DNA of 64,000 nt from contig CAVUIK010000008.1 of the NCBI GenBank assembly GCA_963741565.1, forward strand, positions 186,001 to 250,000, written 5' to 3'. Under the pieces are notes generated by a model that saw only the letters and a program-made list of their open reading frames with translations, made no database searches and had not been told where the DNA came from. The stretch's first letter is position 1; the number at the start of each line of letters is the position of its first letter. Below are positions 46,122 through 53,814 of this stretch, one piece after another. Position numbers and translations under genes: made by a program. This DNA is from Ga0077555 sp963741565. GTDB lineage: Bacteria; Pseudomonadota; Alphaproteobacteria; Rhizobiales; Hyphomicrobiaceae.

Positions 46122-47187
46122 CACCGTCCGCGCCACGGGGCCGGCCAAACGGCCCGAGTTCTTCCGCGATACCCCCGCCGAGACGACATTCGGCGTGGTC
46201 GAGAAGCCGCTCACGTTCTGGGAGAGGATCTACAATCAGGCTTGGCTGCGGAAGCTGTTCCTGTTGGTGGTGCTCTGCGTCATTTGGCAGAGCTACTCCA
46301 ACTGCATGAATGCCATCCAGTTCGCGGGCGACTGGAAGCTCCCCGGCGTGTCGGGCGACTGGCCGGCCATTGCCGCCTGGCCTGTGGCGACAGCTATCGG
46401 CCTCGTCAACTGGGTGCTGTGGCTCGCGGAAGTTGTCGTGTCGATCCCGCAGATGGTCTACAATGCGGCCGGCGTGGTCTCGAGCGGCAAATGCCAGCAG
46501 AATCCACTGCTGGTCCCGACGTTCAGCTCGACGATGGTTGCCCTTTGGGAGGCCATGATCTCCGGCGACTTGTTCGCCAAGGGTCTCAACTCCGTGCGCC
46601 TGCTGCTGCAGGGCTACGCCACCGGCCTTCTCCTCGCGACGATCCTGACGACGCTTGCGATCCTGACCACACTCGGCAACGATTTCCTCGAGACGCTGAC
46701 GGCAATGTTCAATCCGCTGCCAGCCATCGCTCTGCTCCCGTTATCCCTGATCTGGTTCGGGCTCGGTGACAAATCGATTATTTTCGTCCTGGTCCATTCG
46801 GTTCTGTGGGCGGTCGCGCTCAATACGCACTCGGGGTTCAAGTCGGTCTCCAACACCCTGCGGATGGTGGGGCGGAATTACGGGCTGAGCGGCCTCAGCT
46901 ACGTCACACAGATCCTGATCCCCGCCGCGTTCCCATCGATCCTGACCGGATTGAAGATCGGCTGGGCTTTCGCGTGGCGCACCCTGATCGCGGCGGAGCT
47001 CGTGTTCGGCGCCTCGTCTGGAAAGGGCGGGCTTGGCTGGTTCATCTACGAGGCCAAGAACCAGCTCGAGATCCCGACGGTGTTCGCGGGCTTGTTTACC
47101 GTCATCCTGATCGGGCTGCTGGTCGAGAACCTGATTTTCCGGAATCTGGAGGCGGCGACTGTCCGCAAATGGGGCATGCAGAACTGA
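46114..47187 (+). CDS. ABC transporter permease, nitrate/sulfonate/taurine type, with N-terminal extension
   Basis: 357 aa, about 80-100 residues longer than typical SsuC/TauC. The first helix (LFLLVVLCVIWQSYSNC) is followed by extra hydrophobic stretches (IAAWPVATAIGLVNWVLWLA) and a Cys-containing loop before the usual core. The core begins FAKGLNSVRLLLQGYATGL, has the EAA loop (NTLRMVGRNYGLSGLSYV, ILIPAAFPSILTGLKIG) and ends in FRNLEAATVRKWGMQN. The extension may replace contacts normally made by a binding protein or create a different docking site; that is inference. It probably forms a dimer with the ATPase upstream. Confidence 0.9.
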   Translation: MHDTVRATGPAKRPEFFRDTPAETTFGVVEKPLTFWERIYNQAWLRKLFLLVVLCVIWQSYSNCMNAIQFAGDWKLPGVSGDWPAIAAWPVATAIGLVNWVLWLAEVVVSIPQMVYNAAGVVSSGKCQQNPLLVPTFSSTMVALWEAMISGDLFAKGLNSVRLLLQGYATGLLLATILTTLAILTTLGNDFLETLTAMFNPLPAIALLPLSLIWFGLGDKSIIFVLVHSVLWAVALNTHSGFKSVSNTLRMVGRNYGLSGLSYVTQILIPAAFPSILTGLKIGWAFAWRTLIAAELVFGASSGKGGLGWFIYEAKNQLEIPTVFAGLFTVILIGLLVENLIFRNLEAATVRKWGMQN

Positions 47188-47242
47188 GCAGTCCCACCGG
47201 AGGCGCTTGGTCGCACGTCTAGGTTAAGCACCCGTTGGCGCC

Positions 47243-47269
47243 ACCCGTCCGTGCGCGCGGGCTGTTTTT
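47243..47269 (+). terminator. Weak candidate terminator after ABC permease
   Basis: A short GC-rich imperfect hairpin (CCCG ... CGGG) is followed by CTGTTTTTA about 60 nt beyond the permease stop. The stem is only about four pairs, so this is a weak call. Confidence 0.3.
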
Positions 47270-47371
47270 ATCACTCAATTCCAACAACTTCACCGATCCC
47301 AGCCTCGGGGTGTCCCCTCGCCAGGCCAAGCCGGCCGCCGGCGGCCCGCCACCTTTCGTTAACGAAAACCA

Positions 47372-47389
47372 TTGGCACATAGTTTGCGT
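47372..47389 (+). promoter_or_regulatory. Sigma-54 (RpoN) -24/-12 promoter element
   Basis: TTGGCAC at 47372-47378, five bases, then TTGC at 47384-47387: TGGCAC-N5-TTGC, an exact match to the sigma-54 core including the invariant GG and GC spacing. It faces the phosphatase gene, whose ATG lies about 100 nt downstream. Ten fixed positions would occur by chance about 0.1 times in a window this size counting both strands. No enhancer-binding site was recognised. Confidence 0.72.
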
Positions 47390-47486
47390 CGCACTAAAGA
47401 GGCGATAAGAGCTTGTGGGCTGAGGGGGCCACGCTCCCAAATCGCTGTGAACCACAACGACTTGGTGGACCGTGTCGAGTATTCGA

Positions 47487-48161
47487 ATGAAGTGTCATGT
47501 GTTCGTCGATTTCGACGGGACCATCGCGCCCGTAGATACAACCGATCTGCTTCTCGAACGCTTCGCCGATCCGGCCTGGCACAAGATCGAGGACGATTGG
47601 AAAGCGGGCCGCATCGGCTCGCGCGAGTGCCTGGTCCGCCAGATCGATCTGGTCCGGGCGACGCCCGCCGCGCTCGACGCGTTCGTCGACAGCATCGAGA
47701 TCGACCCGCACTTCAAATCCTTCGTTGGCCTGTGCCGCGAGCATGGCCACACCGTATCCGTGGTTTCGGACGGTCTTGACCGCACGGTTGGCGCCGTCCT
47801 GGCGCGCGCCGGCATTGACCTTCCCACCTTCGCCAACCACCTCGCTTGGCTCGGTGATGACCGCTGGAAACTGACGTTCCCGTTCGCGCGCGGCGACTGC
47901 CGCGCGCTGTCGGGCAACTGCAAATGCCAGTTCGCCGAGGCCGCTGCCAGCCATCCGCGCATCATGATCGGCGATGGGCGCTCGGACTTCTGTATCGCAG
48001 GCGAAGTCGATCTGGTGCTCGCCAAGAGCGCCCTGGAGCGGCACTGCAAGACCAACAACATCCCCTACATCTCCTTCAGCACGTTTGCTGACGCATCTCG
48101 CATTCTCGCCGACTGGATCGAGAACAACCCGCAGCAAGCCAACGTCGGACAGGCGAATTGA
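47487..48161 (+). CDS. MtnX-like HAD-IB family phosphatase
   Basis: 224 aa. HAD motif I is CHVFVDFDGTIAPVDTTDLL (D-x-D-G-T), motif II lies in VSVVSDGLDRTVGAVLARAG, and motifs III/IV end in HPRIMIGDGRSDFCIAGEVD. These mark the subgroup that includes MtnX and phosphoserine-phosphatase-like enzymes, hydrolysing a small phosphate ester in the cytoplasm. No methionine-salvage genes accompany it, so the MtnX reaction is not implied. It is the first gene after the sigma-54 element, and it ends 11 nt before the aminotransferase gene. Confidence 0.88.
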   Translation: MKCHVFVDFDGTIAPVDTTDLLLERFADPAWHKIEDDWKAGRIGSRECLVRQIDLVRATPAALDAFVDSIEIDPHFKSFVGLCREHGHTVSVVSDGLDRTVGAVLARAGIDLPTFANHLAWLGDDRWKLTFPFARGDCRALSGNCKCQFAEAAASHPRIMIGDGRSDFCIAGEVDLVLAKSALERHCKTNNIPYISFSTFADASRILADWIENNPQQANVGQAN

Positions 48162-48172
48162 GGACAAAACGT

Positions 48173-49618
48173 ATGGATAAGTCGATTCACTGGACCGAAG
48201 GCGCTGCAAGCACCACGCCGATGCGGGAACAGGAGCCAATGACGGATGCCGAGCTGCTGGCGCTCGAGGCACAATACTGCTCGCACGGCGACACCGTGCA
48301 TTACACGAACCCTGCCAAGATCTTCACGGATTGCGACGGCTCGTTCATGTACGACAGCGCCGGTAGCGAGTACCTCGACCTGCAGATGTGGTATTCCGCC
48401 GTCAACTTCGGCTACAAAAACCAGCGCCTGTCGAATGCGGTTAAGCGCCAGCTGGATACGTTGCCCCAGGTGGCCTCCCAATACCTGCATCGTGAGAAGA
48501 TCGAGCTCGCGACCATGATCGCGCGCGACGCCGAGAAGAAGTTCGGCGAAAAGGGCCGCGTCCACTTCAATGTCGGCGGCAGCCAGGCGATCGAGGACAG
48601 CCTCAAGATCGTTCGCAACTTCAAGGGCGGCAAGAGCCTGATGCTTGCGTTCGAGGGCGGCTATCATGGCCGGACACTGGGCGCCTCGGCGATCACGTCG
48701 TCCTACCGCTACCGCCGCCGCTACGGCCACTTCGGCGATCGCGCCATGTTCATTCCGTTCCCTTATCACTTCCGGGGTCCGAAGGGCATGACCAAGGAGG
48801 AGTACGGCGACCAGTGCGTCAAGCAGTTCGCCCGCCTGTTCGAAAGCGAATACTACGGTTTGTGGGATCCGAAGGCCAATGAGGCGGAGTACGCTGCCTT
48901 CTATATGGAGCCCCTGCAGGGCACCGGCGGCTATGTCCTCCCGCCGATGAACTTCTTCAAGGACATGAAGAAGGTGCTCGATAAGCATGGCATCCTGATG
49001 ATCGTCGATGAAATCCAAATGGGCTTCTTTCGCACCGGCAAGCTCTGGTCGATCGAGCATTTCGGCGTCACTCCGGACGCGATCGTGTTCGGTAAGGCGA
49101 TCACCAACGGGCTGAACCCGCTGGCTGGCGTCTGGGCCAAAGAAGCCATGATCAACCCGAAGACCTTCCCCGTCGGCTCCACCCATTCGACGTTCAATGC
49201 GAACCCGATGGGCACCGGCGTCGCGCTCGAAGCCATGAAGATGATGGCCGAGACCGACTACGAGACGATGGTGATGAAGAAGGGAGCCTACTTCCTGGAA
49301 GGCCTCAAAGATCTCAAGAGCCGTCACAAGATCATCGGCGACGTCGACGGCCTCGGCATGGCGCTGCGGATGGAAATTTGCGAGCCGCACGATAGCTTTA
49401 CGCCGTCCAAGAGATTGGTCGATCTGATGGTCGACGAGGCCTTCAAGGCCGATCTCGAGGTCGATGGCGCCAAGTACGGCCTCGTACTGGACATCGGCGG
49501 CTACTACAAGAACGTGGTGACGCTGGCACCGAACCTGCACATGACGAAGGACGAGATCGATCTGGCGCTGAAGTTGCTCGACCAACTCCTGCACCGCGTG
49601 TCCCGCATGCCGAGCTGA
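48173..49618 (+). CDS. Class III PLP-dependent aminotransferase
   Basis: 481 aa. Fold-type I class III features are present: the substrate-entry region YLDLQMWYSAVNFGYKNQRL, GGSQAIEDSLKIVRNFKGG, LAFEGGYHGRTLGASAITSS, the PLP-aspartate block MIVDEIQMGFFRTGKLWSIE, and the PLP-lysine strand IVFGKAITNGLNPLAGVWA. Members aminate aldehydes or ketones using an omega-amino donor or glutamate. With the phosphatase directly upstream it could convert a dephosphorylated carbonyl to an amine, or the reverse order. ATG 48173 has GAGG upstream. A strong hairpin terminator follows the stop. Confidence 0.92.
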   Translation: MDKSIHWTEGAASTTPMREQEPMTDAELLALEAQYCSHGDTVHYTNPAKIFTDCDGSFMYDSAGSEYLDLQMWYSAVNFGYKNQRLSNAVKRQLDTLPQVASQYLHREKIELATMIARDAEKKFGEKGRVHFNVGGSQAIEDSLKIVRNFKGGKSLMLAFEGGYHGRTLGASAITSSYRYRRRYGHFGDRAMFIPFPYHFRGPKGMTKEEYGDQCVKQFARLFESEYYGLWDPKANEAEYAAFYMEPLQGTGGYVLPPMNFFKDMKKVLDKHGILMIVDEIQMGFFRTGKLWSIEHFGVTPDAIVFGKAITNGLNPLAGVWAKEAMINPKTFPVGSTHSTFNANPMGTGVALEAMKMMAETDYETMVMKKGAYFLEGLKDLKSRHKIIGDVDGLGMALRMEICEPHDSFTPSKRLVDLMVDEAFKADLEVDGAKYGLVLDIGGYYKNVVTLAPNLHMTKDEIDLALKLLDQLLHRVSRMPS

Positions 49619-49635
49619 GCGCGGCTCATCCAATG

Positions 49636-49663
49636 TGGCCGGGCAGAGCGCCCGGCCATTTCT
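49636..49663 (+). terminator. Intrinsic terminator or attenuator after the aminotransferase gene
   Basis: A perfect 9-bp stem, TGGCCGGGC / GCCCGGCCA, at 49636-49644 and 49650-49658 with a 5-nt loop, followed by TTTCT. It lies in the 63-nt gap before the next co-directional gene. It may end most transcripts here and lower expression of the downstream transporter/esterase genes. The short T-tract suggests incomplete termination. Confidence 0.7.
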
Positions 49664-49681
49664 CAAAATCCAGGGGGATCG

Positions 49682-50049
49682 ATGTCGCCGACGCTTGTCG
49701 TGCTGTTTTTGACGTCGATTGCCTGTGACGTGACAGGTCAACTGCTGTTCAAGATCGGCGCGATGCGCATGCCAGCGCTCGTTGCGACGCATCGCCGCGC
49801 ATCTCTGTCTGAATTCCTTAAGAATCGATGGGTAGTGACAGGTCTCGCGACCTACGGAATCGAGCTTGTCATTTGGCTACGAATTCGGTCGGAAGTTCCC
49901 ATAACGATTGCGTTTCCGATTGCCTGCCTGAACTCCTCGGCGTCGCCCTGGCGAGCCGCTGGTTGCTTCAGGAGGTGATTAGTGCGCGCCAATGGGCGGG
50001 GGTCACCCTGGTGACAATTGGGGTGGCCTTCGTCGCCAACGCGGCGTAA
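49682..50049 (+). pseudogene. Small SMR/EamA-like membrane transporter subunit, frame-disrupted
   Basis: About 122 aa if one missing base near 49934 is restored (joining IAFPIACLN to LGVALASRWLLQEV). It has four membrane helices of the small multidrug resistance/ArnE type. The first helix reads VVLFLTSIACDVTGQLLFKI; the Asp lies where EmrE has its essential Glu14. GGGGG precedes ATG 49682. Subunits of this size work as pairs, and a second one is encoded at 52199. In Arn systems such pairs flip lipid-linked amino sugars. The lesion is one of only two apparent deletions in the window. Confidence 0.72.
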
Positions 50050-50095
50050 GGATTAAACTGAGCATAGTAGCGTAAGTATCAGGTAAAAAACAAAA

Positions 50096-50953
50096 ATGAA
50101 ATCAAACGATAGAAGCACGTTTCAGTCCGGAGGCCGCGTCGGTTTCCTTCTCATCCATGGCCTCGGTGGAACGCCGGTGGAGCTGCGCTTCGTCGCTCAA
50201 GGTCTCGCACGCCAAGGCTACACCGTACACTGCTGCCAATTGGCCGGGCACTGCGGCAGTGTCGAGGACCTGCGCAACTCAACCTGGCAGGAGTGGTATG
50301 CCAGCGTCGAAGCCGCGCACGATCGCTTGAAGAAGGACTGCGACGTCATTATCGCCGGCGGCCTGTCGATGGGCGGCATCCTGGCTGCGCATCTGGCGCA
50401 GAACCGGCCAGACGAAGTGCAAGGACTTGCCTTCTACGCACCGACGCTCTGGATGAATGGCTGGGCCATGCCATGGCGTGCTCGCCTCCTGCGCTTTGTG
50501 CGCCCGACGCCGTTCAAGATCGAGTGGAACCTCGCAGAACGGTCGCCTTACGGCATCAAAGACGAGCGCATCCGCAATTTCGTCGTCAACAGCATGCTCG
50601 GCGGCGACAGCTCTGAAGCCGGCGTTTTCTCAACTCCGCTGCGCGCTTTCGCGAACTTCAATGGCCTTGTCGCCGTGGTGCGCAAGCGTCTCGGCGAGAT
50701 CATGATCCCGTCGCTGATCATCCACCCGCGCGAGGACGACATCGCCGATCTCGACAACGCGATGTATCTGCAGCGCAAGTTGTCCGGCACTGTCGACATG
50801 GTGGTGCTGGATGACAGCTACCACATCATCACCCTAGATCGTCAGCGCCATGTGGTGATCGACCGCTCGGCGACATTCGCCAAGCAGGTCGTCGCACGCA
50901 CGGGACACGGCGAAGTGGTGAAGCCGGTCGACGTCAAAGCAGCGGCCGAGTAG
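50096..50953 (+). CDS. Alpha/beta hydrolase (carboxylesterase-like)
   Basis: 285 aa. The oxyanion segment is FLLIHGLGGTPVELRFVAQG, the nucleophile elbow is AGGLSMGGILAAHLAQ (G-x-S-x-G), the acid is in IIHPREDDIADLDNA, and the histidine in DDSYHIITLDRQR. This is the pattern of carboxylesterases such as Est30, acting on esters or thioesters in the cytoplasm (no signal peptide). The upstream gap is AT-rich and lacks a strong ribosome binding site; ATG 50096 may depend on coupling to the SMR gene, 46 nt before. It belongs to the sigma-54-headed gene row. Confidence 0.88.
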   Translation: MKSNDRSTFQSGGRVGFLLIHGLGGTPVELRFVAQGLARQGYTVHCCQLAGHCGSVEDLRNSTWQEWYASVEAAHDRLKKDCDVIIAGGLSMGGILAAHLAQNRPDEVQGLAFYAPTLWMNGWAMPWRARLLRFVRPTPFKIEWNLAERSPYGIKDERIRNFVVNSMLGGDSSEAGVFSTPLRAFANFNGLVAVVRKRLGEIMIPSLIIHPREDDIADLDNAMYLQRKLSGTVDMVVLDDSYHIITLDRQRHVVIDRSATFAKQVVARTGHGEVVKPVDVKAAAE

Positions 50954-51023
50954 GTCGCTTCCCGGACGGGCCGCGGCGGCATAACATGGGTTGATCCGGC
51001 ATGCCGCTTGCAGCCGGACGAGC

Positions 51024-52202
51024 ATGAAGCACCGCATGACGCCGTCTGGTCCGCTGACTGTCGAGCACTTTTCTGGCGTTGCCGCGATCGCGGAGGCGGA
51101 CTGGAACCGCCTGTTTCCCGACGAAGCCGAAGGCTGGGACTACTACAGCGCAATCGAAGCGGCCCCCCCGCCAGGCTTTCGCTTTGAAGCCATCGCCGTT
51201 CGCGACAACGGCCGCATAGTCGCCGCGGCGCCGGTCTTTCACGTGACCTACCGGCTGGATACCCCGCTGCAGGGCCGGTGGCGGCCGGTCGGCGATTGGT
51301 TGCATAAGACCGCGCCGCGACTGGTCGGCCTCCCCGTGATGGGGCTTGGCTCGCCGCTCGCCGACCGCTGTCATCTGGGCTTCGACCCGGCGCTCGATCC
51401 GGCCACGCGCGGGCTGGTCATGGCCGCCTTGCTGGCAGGCCTCGAGGCCAAGGCTGCGACCCAACGTATCCCGCTGCTCGCCATCAAGGATCTGGCCGAA
51501 CGCGAAAGCGGCCCGTTGCAGGCGTCGATCGCCGATGCAGGGTTCTCACGGATTGCGAGCCTTCCCGTTTGCGTGCTTGATCTGCCGTTCAAGACGGAAA
51601 ACGAATACGTCCAAAGTCTGTCGGCCAACAACCGCTCGACGCTTCGGCGCAAGATCAAGTCGGCTGGCAAGGTCGAGCTCGAGACGGTCCGGTCGATTGC
51701 CGGGCTCGAGGACGAGATCTTTGAGCTTTACGAGGAGACTCGCAAGAACAGCCGGTTCGACTACGGCGACTTCGAACAGCTATCGCCTGCCTATTTCCGC
51801 AACGTCATGCAAGGGCTCGGCGATCGCGCCGCCTGCATTCTGGCGCGCGTCGATGGGCGCCTGCTGGCGGTGAAGCTGATGTTCATCGAGAAGGACCGCA
51901 TCATCGACAAGTTCTGGGGCATGCGCTACCCGGAGGGCCGCAACCACAATCTCTTCTTTGTCGTTTGGATGGAGGCTGTGCGCTATGCATTGCGCCACGG
52001 CGCCTCGAAGTTCCAGTCCGGCCAGACAGCCTATGCGCAGAAGGTGAAGCTCGGCAGCCACCTGGACCCGATGTGGGTCTACTTCCGGCATCGCGGCCGG
52101 GTCACCAACCGGATCTTCCGCACGTTCGCCCCCCTCATCGCCTTCGACAAGATGGATCCCGAGTTGAAGGAGATCCGTCAGCGCGCGAAGGAGAAGGCGT
52201 GA
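51024..52202 (+). CDS. FemAB/BioF2-like GNAT acyltransferase
   Basis: 392 aa. It has a double GNAT fold as in peptidoglycan or lipid aminoacyl/acyltransferases of the Acetyltransf_6 type. Recognisable pieces are YVQSLSANNRSTLRRKIKSA (the N-terminal half's closing helix), ELYEETRKNSRFDYGDFEQL, and ACILARVDGRLLAVKLMFIE, IIDKFWGMRYPEGRNHNLFF, then the C-terminal KFQSGQTAYAQKVKLGSHLD. It would acylate an amine. In this row a plausible substrate is the amine made by the aminotransferase, but that is inference. Its stop overlaps the next start (GTGA). Confidence 0.85.
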   Translation: MKHRMTPSGPLTVEHFSGVAAIAEADWNRLFPDEAEGWDYYSAIEAAPPPGFRFEAIAVRDNGRIVAAAPVFHVTYRLDTPLQGRWRPVGDWLHKTAPRLVGLPVMGLGSPLADRCHLGFDPALDPATRGLVMAALLAGLEAKAATQRIPLLAIKDLAERESGPLQASIADAGFSRIASLPVCVLDLPFKTENEYVQSLSANNRSTLRRKIKSAGKVELETVRSIAGLEDEIFELYEETRKNSRFDYGDFEQLSPAYFRNVMQGLGDRAACILARVDGRLLAVKLMFIEKDRIIDKFWGMRYPEGRNHNLFFVVWMEAVRYALRHGASKFQSGQTAYAQKVKLGSHLDPMWVYFRHRGRVTNRIFRTFAPLIAFDKMDPELKEIRQRAKEKA

Positions 52203-52636
52203 GCCAAGCGGACCAACCGCACCCAGCTCCGCCGACCGGGTCAAGCGGCGTGTCGCTCACGACCTGGGCGTGCTTCCTCGGGCTCGCGACCATCACCCAG
52301 CTTGCCTTCAAGTGGGCCGGGACCGCGCTCGAGACCCTCGAATTCGGGCCGAAGTGGATTGCAACCGCGGCAACATCGCCAGCCGTTGGATTAGCCGTCG
52401 TCGGCTACCTCGCGATGTTCGCGCTCTGGATGCACATTCTCCAGAACGCGCCACTGTCGCGCGCCTTTGCTATGACAGGGCTTGTCTATGTCACGGTGCC
52501 AGCGGCCGCCTGGTTGCTCTTTGGTGAGCACATTGGCGTCGGACATGGCATCGGCATTCTGCTGATCGTTGCCGGCGTTGCCGTCATGGGGCGCCCGGAC
52601 GGCGCCCCGCCGCCCTCGACGCCCGTCAATCGATGA
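52199..52636 (+). CDS. Small EamA/SMR-like membrane transporter subunit (second partner)
   Basis: 145 aa from GTG 52199, coupled to the acyltransferase stop. A Pro-rich 18-residue leader precedes four helices (TWACFLGLATITQLAFKWAG, VVGYLAMFALWMHILQNAPL, AFAMTGLVYVTVPAAAWLLF, GIGILLIVAGVAVMG). Unlike the subunit at 49682 its first helix has no acidic residue, as in one half of an asymmetric heterodimer. Together they fit an ArnE/ArnF-like flippase or exporter. It converges with the DUF4424 gene, overlapping it by 11 nt. Confidence 0.85.
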   Translation: MSQADQPHPAPPTGSSGVSLTTWACFLGLATITQLAFKWAGTALETLEFGPKWIATAATSPAVGLAVVGYLAMFALWMHILQNAPLSRAFAMTGLVYVTVPAAAWLLFGEHIGVGHGIGILLIVAGVAVMGRPDGAPPPSTPVNR

Positions 52637-53609
52637 AGATAACGTGCAGATCTTCCTCGGCTTCAAAATTCGTCGCCACCCATTCGAGCGCCGTGGGTCC
52701 GATGCTGCGCATCTGCGCATTGCAGGTCGCAACCAGCGACTCGGCTCGCGGCTTTTCGATTAGAAGGCGAAAACTCGGAATCGGCGCTGCCGCCGCTGAC
52801 CCAGCCGTCAGGGCATAGCCGACCCCGGTCAGCTGGCTGGTGCCACCCCCGAGCGTTGCCGCCTTGGCGGCGATCGCCTTGTCCGCGCAATAGGGCTTAC
52901 CAACGCTTTGCAGCGTCGCCGCCGAATAAGGCCCATTGAGCGTGATCGGCACATAGTTCAGGGCGAGCGTCATCGCGCTGTCTGGGGCAAACTCCTGGCG
53001 CCAGTAGGCCGTCGTCCGCAAGGTCCAATTGGCGTCGGTCCTGTCGTCTTCCCGGCGCACAATCCCGCGCTCGACGAAGTCCTTGCGCGTATCCTCCGGC
53101 AGCTTGCGCAGCATGTCCGCCATGCCCGCCGCATAGGGGAACAACGTGATCCCGACTTCCCCAAGCGCGTCCGTGACGTCCAGTCCGAACGCGATCGCGC
53201 GCTGCTGGAACTGGAGCTGAACCGGCTGCCCGTTGGCCGTCACCTTGGCGCCGACAAAATTCTCGGGCGCACCGACCGGGAGAACCAGAATCTGATCGCC
53301 CAGCGACGCCAGATCGATCTCCGGCAGCTGGAACGTGATGACGATCGACCGCGATGTGCTACCCGAGTGTCGCGTCTGGTAAATGCTGCGCACCTGATCG
53401 CGGCTGATCTGCACTTCCTGGGACTCGATGGCGATGGCCCCATCCGGAACGAAAATCAAGCCTCCGGCCGGGACCTCACGCAGACTGGCAATGACCTGTG
53501 CGTGGCTCATGGCGGGCGCCAGTATCAATGACGCGAGCAGCCCGAACGTGCGACCGTGGAACCGCCAATCATTCGCTGCGATCTGGCCATGGTCAGGAAC
53601 TCGGGACAT
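52626..53609 (-). CDS. DUF4424 family exported protein
   Basis: 327 aa. A signal peptide (FGLLASLILAPAMSHAQ) precedes the family opening VPAGGLIFVPDGAIAIESQE and VQISRDQVRSIYQTRH. A beta-rich domain contains RSIVITFQLPEIDLASLGD, and the back half holds the YWRQEFAPDSAMTLALNYVP segment typical of DUF4424. Cysteines near the C-terminus (KPYCADKA, VATCNAQ) may form a disulfide. It is a periplasmic protein of unknown role. ATG 53609 is well placed. It is convergent with the sigma-54 gene row and divergent from zapE. Confidence 0.85.
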   Translation of the reverse strand: MSRVPDHGQIAANDWRFHGRTFGLLASLILAPAMSHAQVIASLREVPAGGLIFVPDGAIAIESQEVQISRDQVRSIYQTRHSGSTSRSIVITFQLPEIDLASLGDQILVLPVGAPENFVGAKVTANGQPVQLQFQQRAIAFGLDVTDALGEVGITLFPYAAGMADMLRKLPEDTRKDFVERGIVRREDDRTDANWTLRTTAYWRQEFAPDSAMTLALNYVPITLNGPYSAATLQSVGKPYCADKAIAAKAATLGGGTSQLTGVGYALTAGSAAAAPIPSFRLLIEKPRAESLVATCNAQMRSIGPTALEWVATNFEAEEDLHVIFID

Positions 53610-53814
53610 GCCGGATCATCGCCTGTATGGGGGAGCATGTCGAGTGTGGCCGCCGAGCACTGTGATCCCGTGGCCGCGGCCGCCCGACAGTGCCCGCCAA
53701 GCGCCTCAACTATCGCATTGGAGGCAATCGAGAATTCATCTTGACCTGGTCTTGTCGAGCCGATAGCTGACGACGGGCTCCGGATTGGGGGCTCGAGGGA
53801 TCGCCAAGACCGTC

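Noticed and set aside
48065..49792. A 575-codon minus-strand open frame opposite the aminotransferase gene
   Set aside because: Same reason: high GC leaves antisense frames open, and the plus-strand aminotransferase is unambiguous.
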